From: Lutibacter oricola
Lineage (GTDB): Bacteria; Bacteroidota; Bacteroidia; Flavobacteriales; Flavobacteriaceae
Assembly (NCBI RefSeq): GCF_900106565.1
Contig: NZ_FNNJ01000001.1
Location: 682,001-746,000 of the forward strand
Direction of reading: 5' to 3'
DNA length: 64,000 bases
Shown: positions 8,745-16,481 of the stretch, in pieces
How positions within the stretch are numbered: the first letter of the stretch is position 1
How the letters are laid out: each line of letters begins with the position of its first letter
Translations under genes and position numbers: made by a program
Notes under the pieces: model-generated
Seen by the model: the letters and a program-made list of their open reading frames with translations, nothing else
The model's database searches: none
Told to the model about the DNA's origin: nothing

Positions 8745-10262
8745 ATGAATAAACATCTATGGTCAATTTTAGCATTAGTTATTACGCTATTTGCAAGTTG
8801 CGAATCAAAACAAACTGAAAAACCTGAAGTTAAAAAAGAAGCTTACCAAGCTAATTGGAACTCCTTACAAAAGCACGATACACCACAATGGATGTTAGAT
8901 GCAAAATTTGGAATTTATAGCCATTGGGGAGCCCAATCTGTAAAGTTGGAATTAGGAAAAAAAGATTTACCAGATTATGAGGCAATTGATTTATGGAAGG
9001 GAGAAAAGTTTAATGCTAAGGAATGGGTTGGATTATTTGAAAAAGCTGGAGCTCAATTTGCAGGCCCTGTAGCTTGGCACGTAAATGGTTGCTTAAATTG
9101 GGATAGTCAAATTACAGATTGGAATTCGACTAAAAAAGGCCCAAAAGTTGATATTTATGGTGAGTTAGCAAAGGAAATTCGCAAAACGGACATGAAATTG
9201 ATGGCTTCATTCCATAGCACAACGCTTTGGGGAGCTATGAGTAAATCTGATAAAACGTATATGAATCCAGAAGGCGATTATTCAAAGCGAGGAAATACAC
9301 CAAAAGTTCATGATAAAAATGGTCGTTATACTGCTGAGTATTTGGATGGTTGGTTAGATAGAATGAAAGAAGGTTATGAATTATATCAACCAGATATGGT
9401 ATGGGTTGATGTTGGTTTTGGAGGAACTGTAGGTTTAGAATTAAAAAAACAATTAGTAGAAGGTAAGTTGGTTGAAACTGAAAGGGAGTTTTTTGTAGAT
9501 GGTATTCGAGAAGAAGTTCAAAAAGATTACCTAAGTAGTTATTTTAATGCAGCATTAGATTGGGGTAAAGAAGTTGAATTTGTTTATAAAAGTTTCGATA
9601 TTCCACCTGGAGTAGCTATGAGAGATATTGAAAATGGTAATCTAGATGGGTTACAATTTGATCCTTGGATGGCAGATATCAATATGCAACAGCATATGGC
9701 TTGGCCTGCAGTTTGGTTTTACAATCCAAAGAATAAATTGAAAGATGCTAATATTTTAGTAGATATGTTGGCAGATATTATTTCAAAAAATGGAAGAATT
9801 TTATTGAATGTTCCTCCAAAAGCTGATGGTTCTTTTGCTGATGAAGTAAAACAAGAATTATATAAAATTGGTGATTGGTTAAAATTAAATGGTGAAGCTA
9901 TTTATGGAACTACACCTTGGACCATTTATGGAGAAGGACCAGCGTATGTTAAAAATGCTGGACATCACGGTCAAGGTAAAAAACATGGTACAGAAATTCC
10001 TAAATACACTTCAAAAGATATTCGTTACACCCAGAAAGACGGTGTTTTATATGCGATAGTTTTAGATTGGCCAGAAGATGAATTAGAAGTTAAAGCATTT
10101 GGTTTCGATGGAAAATTGTATCCGGGAGAAATAAAAAGTATTAGTTTAATTGGAAGTAAAGCTAAATTAAAATGGAAACAAAATGCTCAAAGTTTGAACA
10201 TCGAATTTCCAAAAGATAAACCTTGTGAATATGCTTATGTGTTAAAAGTTGAAAGAAATTAG
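8745..10262 (+). CDS. GH29 (alpha-L-fucosidase-like) lipoprotein with altered active site
   Basis: Lipoprotein (Cys19 in LFASC) with a GH29 catalytic barrel. Typical marks are KFGIYSHWG, PDMVWVDVGFGG (Asp222 in the nucleophile position) and ISKNGRILLNVPPKADG followed by GDWLKLNGEAIYGT. The fucose-binding HHDGF motif of canonical GH29 enzymes appears as WHVNGCL at residues 111-117: one His and the Asp are lost. The enzyme may therefore accept a sugar other than plain fucose, or act weakly. It has 11 bases before it and 5 after it in the operon, flanked by two sulfatases, so desulfation and terminal sugar removal are probably sequential steps. Confidence 0.83.
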   Translation: MNKHLWSILALVITLFASCESKQTEKPEVKKEAYQANWNSLQKHDTPQWMLDAKFGIYSHWGAQSVKLELGKKDLPDYEAIDLWKGEKFNAKEWVGLFEKAGAQFAGPVAWHVNGCLNWDSQITDWNSTKKGPKVDIYGELAKEIRKTDMKLMASFHSTTLWGAMSKSDKTYMNPEGDYSKRGNTPKVHDKNGRYTAEYLDGWLDRMKEGYELYQPDMVWVDVGFGGTVGLELKKQLVEGKLVETEREFFVDGIREEVQKDYLSSYFNAALDWGKEVEFVYKSFDIPPGVAMRDIENGNLDGLQFDPWMADINMQQHMAWPAVWFYNPKNKLKDANILVDMLADIISKNGRILLNVPPKADGSFADEVKQELYKIGDWLKLNGEAIYGTTPWTIYGEGPAYVKNAGHHGQGKKHGTEIPKYTSKDIRYTQKDGVLYAIVLDWPEDELEVKAFGFDGKLYPGEIKSISLIGSKAKLKWKQNAQSLNIEFPKDKPCEYAYVLKVERN

Positions 10263-10267
10263 GAATC

Positions 10268-11773
10268 ATGATTAATAGAATAATTTATTTCGGAATTTGT
10301 ATTCTTATAAGTTTGAGTGTTTCTTGTATATCCAATGTGAAATCAATTGAAGGTACTCAACCAAATATCTTAATCCTATTTTTGGATGATTTGGATCCAG
10401 ATTTTAGGTGTTATGGAAATACGTTGGTTACAACTCCAAACATAGATAAATTAGCTTCAGAAGGAATGTTATTTACAAGAGCTTATTCTGCGGCAACAGT
10501 TTGTAGTCCTAGTCATACAACTTTATTTACTGGTTGTTACGCTTCAACAATTGGAGCGCCCCATCACAGAAGTTCATACATAGATAAATTGCCAGATGGA
10601 TATTCAATTCTTACAGATTTAATGAGTGATGCAGGGTATTTTACAGTGAATTTTAGAAGTAAAGGAGATTTAATGTATCAAAAATTGTACGGTGCTACTG
10701 CTAAAACCGATTTAAATTTTGATAGAGGAAAACCAGAAAATAATAGAGAAAGTGGTAAAGAAGTTTTTAAAAATCTTCAAACTATAGATCCAGAAAATAT
10801 TGAAACTTATTTTAAGGGCGGAAAATGGAATTCAAAGGAAAGTAATCAACCATTTTTTGCATATGCCAATATTGAAACTGGAAAAAAACACGGATTTGTT
10901 CCTGGTAGAAAATGGGCAAAAGAAAGAGGAATTGCTGTAGATTCAACAAAAATTAAAATTCCACCTCATTATTCAGATACAGATGAAGTTCGCAGTGTTT
11001 TGGCTTCAAGTTTAGATGCTGTTTCTCATGTAGATTTTGAAGTTGGCAAATTTTTGAAGGCATTGGAAAAATCTGGTTACGCAAACAATACGTTGGTAAT
11101 TTTAATGTCTGATCACGGAGCTACGTTACAGCGACACAAACAAAGTTTATGGACATCAGGAATTCATATTCCTATGATTATTAAATGGCCAAACAAAATT
11201 AAACCTTCAGAAATAAATGAAGAACTTGCTAGTATAATTGATATTGCTCCAACCTGTTTAAATGCTGCAGGAATTAAAATTCCTAAAACAATGGAGGGTT
11301 TAGATTTATTAAGTAACAAACCGAATAATAGAAAGTACATTTTTGCAACACGAGATGGTATGAACAATTTTTTTGATTGTTCAAGAGCAGTAATTTCAAA
11401 AGAATATCAGTATATACATCACTTTTTTCCAGAGTTGTCATTTAGAGGGAATGGCTATGCAAAACGAACACTTACTTTTAAAAGTATGCTAGAATTGTAC
11501 AAAAAAGATAGTTTAAATGAATTGCAGCGAGCCTATTTCAAGCCTTCAAAAAATTATGCATTTGAATTATACAATTTAAATAACGATACTGAAGAAACTG
11601 TAAACTTAGCCTTAAATTCAGCTTACAAAGAGGAAACCTTAAAGTATCAGCATATATTGTTTCAATGGCAAAAAGAAACAGGTGATAAAGTTTTAAACGC
11701 AAGAAAACTATTAAATGTTGAAAAAGTACCTGAAGGTACAAAAGTGGATAATCTATTAAAATTAAAAAGATGA
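10268..11773 (+). CDS. S1-family sulfatase-like lipoprotein with CSPSH motif
   Basis: Sulfatase of the S1_8-like type: LFLDDLDPDFRCYGN, TPNIDKLASEG, then VCSPSHTTLFTG and IGAPHHRSS. Lipobox LSVSC puts the lipid on Cys20. Cys79 is in place for formylglycine, but the Arg of CxPSR is His83 (codon CAT at 10514-10516). That Arg is part of the recognition motif of formylglycine-generating enzyme, so maturation could be inefficient or absent. Later motifs (LMSDHGATLQRHKQSLW) look intact and the frame is full length. Its stop overlaps the ATG of the next gene, so translation is coupled. Confidence 0.82.
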   Translation: MINRIIYFGICILISLSVSCISNVKSIEGTQPNILILFLDDLDPDFRCYGNTLVTTPNIDKLASEGMLFTRAYSAATVCSPSHTTLFTGCYASTIGAPHHRSSYIDKLPDGYSILTDLMSDAGYFTVNFRSKGDLMYQKLYGATAKTDLNFDRGKPENNRESGKEVFKNLQTIDPENIETYFKGGKWNSKESNQPFFAYANIETGKKHGFVPGRKWAKERGIAVDSTKIKIPPHYSDTDEVRSVLASSLDAVSHVDFEVGKFLKALEKSGYANNTLVILMSDHGATLQRHKQSLWTSGIHIPMIIKWPNKIKPSEINEELASIIDIAPTCLNAAGIKIPKTMEGLDLLSNKPNNRKYIFATRDGMNNFFDCSRAVISKEYQYIHHFFPELSFRGNGYAKRTLTFKSMLELYKKDSLNELQRAYFKPSKNYAFELYNLNNDTEETVNLALNSAYKEETLKYQHILFQWQKETGDKVLNARKLLNVEKVPEGTKVDNLLKLKR

Positions 11774-13176
11774 ACAAATTAAAATTAACGCTTCTATTAA
11801 CTCTTCTTACAATAGTGTCAGTAGTTGCAAAAGAATATAATATTGCTACCTATGGAGCTATAAATGATGGGAAAACGGTAAATACTATTGCAGTTCAAAA
11901 AGCAATAGATGATTGTAACAAAAATGGAGGCGGAACTGTTATGATTGACGGTGGAGGAATTTATGTTATTGGAACCATTTTTATGAAAAGCAATGTTACA
12001 TTGCACGTAGATAATGGAACGGTGTTACAAGGAAGTGCAAACCAAAATGATTATCCGCTAGAAGGTGTGCATAAAAATATGTACAAAGGAGAGATTTCAA
12101 AAAACGCTTGTTTAATTTATGCTGAAAATGCAACTTCAATTGCTTTTGAAGGTCACGGCACAATTGATGGTAACGGGCATTATAAGAATTTCCCTCGAAA
12201 GGCAAAAATTATGCGTCCAATGTTAATACGATTAAAAGATTGTTCTAATATTTCTTTGCGTGATATTCATTTAATAAATCCAGCTGCTTGGACTTCGGCA
12301 TTTTTGTATTGTAACAATATTACGGTAGATGGAATTACAATTATTAGTAGAGCTAATTTTAATGGAGATGGATTAGATTTTGATGGTTGTCAAAATGTAA
12401 GAGTCAGTAATTCAAACTTTGATAATAGTGATGATTGTATTTGTTTGCAAACTTCACTTCCAGAGAAACCTTGTAGAAATGTAACTATTACCAATTGTAA
12501 TTTTACCACAAAATGGGGAGGTATTAGAATTGGATTATTGTCTAGAGGAGATATTGAGTATGTTACGGTTTCTAACTGTACATTTAGAGATATACAAGAT
12601 TCTGGATTGAAAATTCAGCAAAATGAAGGTGGAAATATGAGTCATATGACGTTTAGTAATTTGGTTATGGAAAACGTTCCAAGACCTATATTTATGACTT
12701 TCTGCCAGCAAATTGCCAGTGTTGAAACTCCTAATGGAGAGTATGAGCCTTTAAAACGAATGCATAATATGAAATTCGATAATATTATTGTAGATAATTC
12801 TAAAGGAGATAAACATTCAGCTTTTTTCTTAACAGGAATTCCAGGACACGAAATTGAAGATATTTCAATTTCAAATGTAGATTTTATTGTCTCAGGTGGT
12901 GGTACTATTGAAGATGCAGGAAAGTTAGATGTTAAAGAATATACTTTAGATAATATGAAGCGCTGGCCAGAATTTTATGTTGTTGAAGGTTTACCAGCTT
13001 ATGGTATTTACGCAAGACATTTAAATGGTTTAAATTTGCAAAACATTTCAATTAAAACCAATACTGAAGATAAGCGTGTACCTGTAATATTGAACCATGT
13101 TAAAAATCATTATGGTAGAAATCTTAAAGCAAATGGAAAGGTTTTAAAGAAAAGTGATATTTTAATTCAAAATTAA
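11770..13176 (+). CDS. GH28 family (polygalacturonase-like) secreted enzyme
   Basis: Second GH28 beta-helix enzyme of the operon, starting inside the stop of the sulfatase (4-base overlap). Signal peptide MNKLKLTLLL to VVAK, no lipobox, so probably soluble in the periplasm, unlike the first GH28. Family marks: IATYGAINDGKTVNT, FNGDGLDFDG, NSDDCICLQTS (Asp-Asp pair), WGGIRIG and DSGLKIQ. The two GH28 proteins share the same overall plan and C-terminal LPAYGIYARH-type ending, and are probably old duplicates with different roles. Substrate not determined. Confidence 0.87.
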   Translation: MNKLKLTLLLTLLTIVSVVAKEYNIATYGAINDGKTVNTIAVQKAIDDCNKNGGGTVMIDGGGIYVIGTIFMKSNVTLHVDNGTVLQGSANQNDYPLEGVHKNMYKGEISKNACLIYAENATSIAFEGHGTIDGNGHYKNFPRKAKIMRPMLIRLKDCSNISLRDIHLINPAAWTSAFLYCNNITVDGITIISRANFNGDGLDFDGCQNVRVSNSNFDNSDDCICLQTSLPEKPCRNVTITNCNFTTKWGGIRIGLLSRGDIEYVTVSNCTFRDIQDSGLKIQQNEGGNMSHMTFSNLVMENVPRPIFMTFCQQIASVETPNGEYEPLKRMHNMKFDNIIVDNSKGDKHSAFFLTGIPGHEIEDISISNVDFIVSGGGTIEDAGKLDVKEYTLDNMKRWPEFYVVEGLPAYGIYARHLNGLNLQNISIKTNTEDKRVPVILNHVKNHYGRNLKANGKVLKKSDILIQN

Positions 13177-13181
13177 AATAA

Positions 13182-14594
13182 ATGAAGAAATTTTTACAGT
13201 TGTTATTGTTAGTTCCAACAATAATTATAGCTCAAAACAGTAAACCTAATATAGTTTTTTTATTAGTTGATGATGTAGGTTGGGGAGATTTTGGTTGTTA
13301 CGGAGCAGAATTTAATGAAACCCCAAATATTGATAAATTAGCTAGTCAAGGAATGCTATTTACAAACGGTTACGCTGCTTGTACTGTGTGTTCACCAAGC
13401 AGAGCGGCAATATTAACAGGGAAATATCCAGCACGTTTAAAATTAACTGATTGGATTGTTGGGCACAATAGACCACACGCAAAACTTGCTGTACCTGATT
13501 GGAATATGAGAATGGAGCATAAAGAAGTTTTGTTGCCAGAAGCCTTGAAAGAAGTGGGTTATTCAACAGCTTTTTTAGGAAAATGGCATTTAATGCCTAT
13601 TGGGCAAGATGATTTTGAAGAACACTACCCAACAAGCCACGGTTTTGATATAAATATTGGCGGACGAGAATGGGGAGCCCCAAGAGGTAAAGGTAGATAC
13701 TTTTCACCTTTTGATATGCCAAATTTAGATGATGGAAAACCAGGCGACTTTTTAACGGATAAGCTTACAGATGCAGCTATAGATATTTTAGATGATTTTG
13801 ATAAGAATAAGCCATTTTTAATGTACTTTTCATATTATACTATTCACGGTCCAGTAATGTCTCCTCCAGAATTGGTAAAAAAGTATAAAGAAAAAGCAAA
13901 GACATTTAAAAATACTAAAAATCAATATTTAGATCCAGCAAGAGCCGGAATGGTTGAAAAACTAGATAATAGTGTTGGAAGAATTTTAGATAAGTTAGAT
14001 GAATTGGGAATTGCTGATAACACCATAGTTGTTTTAACCGGAGATAATGGCGGTAATTACGATGAAACTACAGGCGGATTAAAAGCGTACAAAGGGTTTT
14101 CACACGAAGGAGGAACTAGAGAGCCTTTTGTTGTAAAATGGCCTAAAAATATTAAGGGAGGTTCAACTTGCGATGAAATGGTTATAGGAACTGATTTTTA
14201 TCCAACTTTATTGGATTTAGCCGGTATTGAACAAAAACCAAAACAGCATTTAGATGGAGTTAGTATTAAATCTTTACTAACAGGAACTTCAAAAAAAATT
14301 AAAAGAAAAGAACTGTATTGGCATTATCCACATTACCACAGAACAAATCCGTATGGAGCAATTAGAGATGGGAACTGGAAGTTAATTGAGTTTTACGAAG
14401 ATGGCAGTTTAGAACTTTACAATTTGAAGAATGACATTAATGAGACTACAAATCTTACAAGTTCCAATCCAAAGAAAGCTGCTTTATTATTAAAAAAATT
14501 AAAAGCTTGGAGATCTTCCATAGATGCTCAAATGATGACAGAAAACCCTAATTTTGATATTGAAAAAGAGAAATTAAAGAAAAGACATTATTAA
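13182..14594 (+). CDS. S1-family sulfatase (CSPSR type)
   Basis: Arylsulfatase A-like protein, 470 residues. Signal peptide ends near IIIAQ. LLVDDVGWGDFGCYGAEF, VCSPSRAAILTGKYP (Cys70, Arg74), LTDWIVGHNRP, LGKWHLMP and LTGDNGGNYDETTGGLKAYKG are all present, so it should be active after formylglycine formation. The TDWIxG segment after the active site is seen in S1_16-type enzymes, which is only a tentative placement. Spacing is 5 bases from the GH28 stop and 13 bases to the next gene. Confidence 0.9.
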   Translation: MKKFLQLLLLVPTIIIAQNSKPNIVFLLVDDVGWGDFGCYGAEFNETPNIDKLASQGMLFTNGYAACTVCSPSRAAILTGKYPARLKLTDWIVGHNRPHAKLAVPDWNMRMEHKEVLLPEALKEVGYSTAFLGKWHLMPIGQDDFEEHYPTSHGFDINIGGREWGAPRGKGRYFSPFDMPNLDDGKPGDFLTDKLTDAAIDILDDFDKNKPFLMYFSYYTIHGPVMSPPELVKKYKEKAKTFKNTKNQYLDPARAGMVEKLDNSVGRILDKLDELGIADNTIVVLTGDNGGNYDETTGGLKAYKGFSHEGGTREPFVVKWPKNIKGGSTCDEMVIGTDFYPTLLDLAGIEQKPKQHLDGVSIKSLLTGTSKKIKRKELYWHYPHYHRTNPYGAIRDGNWKLIEFYEDGSLELYNLKNDINETTNLTSSNPKKAALLLKKLKAWRSSIDAQMMTENPNFDIEKEKLKKRHY

Positions 14595-14607
14595 ATACAG
14601 ATAAAGA

Positions 14608-16236
14608 ATGAAGAATTATTTAAGTATATTATTGGTGTTGCTGTTTTCAGCTTCAGTATCAACGTACAGTGCGAGTCCAATAAAATCTAAGTTTATAACT
14701 ATTGAAAAATGGGAAGTTTTAGATGTTAATTTAAAAAGTTCAGGAAAAGTAAAGAGCCCTTTTAATGTAGATTTATCAGCTAATTTCATACATGAAGATG
14801 GTGAGGAAATGAAAATTTCAGGGTTTTATAATGGAGGAAAAGAGTGGATTTTAAGATTTTCATCATCTAAACCAGGAAAGTGGATTTATACTACAAAATC
14901 TTCGAATAAAGGATTAAATAACAAAAAGGGAACTGTTGTTGTATTGGATAAAAACTCTAAAAATCATCATGGAGAAATAATTGTTGACCCGAAGAACCCA
15001 GAATATTTTATTTATGAAGATGGAACGCCATATTTTCTAATGGCTTTCGAATGTGATTGGATGTACGCTTTAGATTATAAAAATGAAGAAGGGATTCCAA
15101 AAACAGATCACTTGTTAAATCTAATAAGTGAGAATGGATTTAATCAAGTGGTAACAACTGTTTTTTCTTATGATGTAGATTGGAAGAAATCACCACAATA
15201 TTGGCCAAAGGATGAAAAATTACAGGATTATCCAGAACACGAATATGGAGCACCAAAGGATATTTATCCATTTTTAGGAAATAATGTAAATCCGGATTTC
15301 TCATCGCTAAATATTGATTATTTTAAAAAATTAGATAGAGTAGTAGCTTCAATGCACGATAAAAATATTGTGGCTCATTTAATGATTTACGTTTGGAACA
15401 AATTGGTTTCTTGGCCAGAGCCAAATTCAGAATCTGATAAAATGTATTTTGATTATGTAATAAAGAGATACCAAGCGTATCCGAATATTCTTTGGGATAT
15501 TTCCAAAGAAGCTATGTTATACGGAACTGTTGATGAATCGTTTTTCTTAGAAAAAATTGAACGAGTTAGAAAGGCAGATGCTTTTTCTCGATTAGTAACA
15601 GTACACGACTTTGGATTCTGTAAAAGAAATGAGGATAAAGTAGACTTTATTTCTCGTCAAGACTGGTCTTATTTGTTGTATGATAAAATGTTAGATAATA
15701 CCAATACATATAAAAACAAACCGGTATTTAATATTGAACATGGAGGTTATGAAGAATCTCCATATGAAGTGTTTACCGGCTTTTATACAGATGCTGAAAC
15801 GTGTTTGGATAGAAATTATCAATGTGCATTTTCAGGATCTTATTCAACATATTATTGGCAGGCAGCTTCTTGGGATGTTATTATTCATAACGCTTATAAA
15901 CAACCTGAAAGTTTTAAAAAGCCAAGATTTGAGTATTTCAAGCATTTTACGAACTTTTTTAAGAAACATACGTTTTCAGATTACAAACCTTTTCCAAAAA
16001 AGAATATGGCAGGTTATTGTATGAAAGGTAATGAAGATAATTATATTCTTTACATGCCAAAAAGTAGTTATAGAATTTTTACTGGATGGCTTTTTGAGAA
16101 AAAAATTAAAACTAGAACAATACAATGGTTTAATACCTTAACTGGAGAATATTCTAAAGAAGAAAAAATTACTAAAAAATCTGTAGTTACTTCTCCTTGG
16201 TATAAAGAAGCAGCAGTTATTTTAGTTGTTAAGTAA
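14608..16236 (+). CDS. DUF5060 / GH140-like (apiosidase-like) TIM-barrel enzyme
   Basis: Last gene of the operon. After a signal peptide (MKNYLSILLVLLFSASVSTYSA) come a DUF5060 Ig-like beta domain (about residues 28-125: FITIEKWEVLDV to GTVVV) and a DUF4038-like (beta/alpha)8 barrel. Likely catalytic acids are Glu301 in DISKEA and Glu377 in FNIEHGGYEE, at the ends of two barrel strands as in clan GH-A relatives. The short C-terminal beta domain is visible after residue 460. Family relatives include apiosidases and enzymes of unknown specificity in algal-glycan loci. Function by fold; substrate unknown. Confidence 0.75.
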   Translation: MKNYLSILLVLLFSASVSTYSASPIKSKFITIEKWEVLDVNLKSSGKVKSPFNVDLSANFIHEDGEEMKISGFYNGGKEWILRFSSSKPGKWIYTTKSSNKGLNNKKGTVVVLDKNSKNHHGEIIVDPKNPEYFIYEDGTPYFLMAFECDWMYALDYKNEEGIPKTDHLLNLISENGFNQVVTTVFSYDVDWKKSPQYWPKDEKLQDYPEHEYGAPKDIYPFLGNNVNPDFSSLNIDYFKKLDRVVASMHDKNIVAHLMIYVWNKLVSWPEPNSESDKMYFDYVIKRYQAYPNILWDISKEAMLYGTVDESFFLEKIERVRKADAFSRLVTVHDFGFCKRNEDKVDFISRQDWSYLLYDKMLDNTNTYKNKPVFNIEHGGYEESPYEVFTGFYTDAETCLDRNYQCAFSGSYSTYYWQAASWDVIIHNAYKQPESFKKPRFEYFKHFTNFFKKHTFSDYKPFPKKNMAGYCMKGNEDNYILYMPKSSYRIFTGWLFEKKIKTRTIQWFNTLTGEYSKEEKITKKSVVTSPWYKEAAVILVVK

Positions 16237-16314
16237 TTTATAGCTTAAAATATTTTTATAGCATATCTATTTTATTATGGTTGATTATAAATAATAATCA
16301 CAGTTTATTAAAAG

Positions 16315-16360
16315 AATACCTAATTACAGATAAATTCAATTTGTAATTAGGTATTTTTTT
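16315..16360 (+). terminator. rho-independent terminator after the sulfatase operon
   Basis: AATACCTAATTACA pairs perfectly with TGTAATTAGGTATT over 14 bp around a 13-base loop and is followed by a T-run. It closes the 1836-16236 operon and isolates the next gene. Confidence 0.85.
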
Positions 16361-16431
16361 GCTGTTAATTTTGTGGAACCTACAATAAATTTACAGCAAC
16401 AGACATTTTCTAAACGTAAAGAAACAAATGT

Positions 16432-16459
16432 TTTGTTTTATTGAAGCATTTTTACATTG
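16432..16459 (+). promoter_or_regulatory. candidate Bacteroidota-type promoter for the 996-residue enzyme
   Basis: TTTG at 16432-16435 and TACATTG at 16453-16459, a near match to the -33/-7 pair TTTG and TAnnTTTG. It lies between the operon terminator and the ATG at 16482. Imperfect -7 box. Confidence 0.35.
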
Positions 16460-16481
16460 TTGAAAATTTAAAATATAGTTA

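Noticed and set aside
15734-16024. Plus-strand frame inside the DUF5060 gene
   Set aside because: Out-of-frame shadow of a gene with clear domains and catalytic residues.
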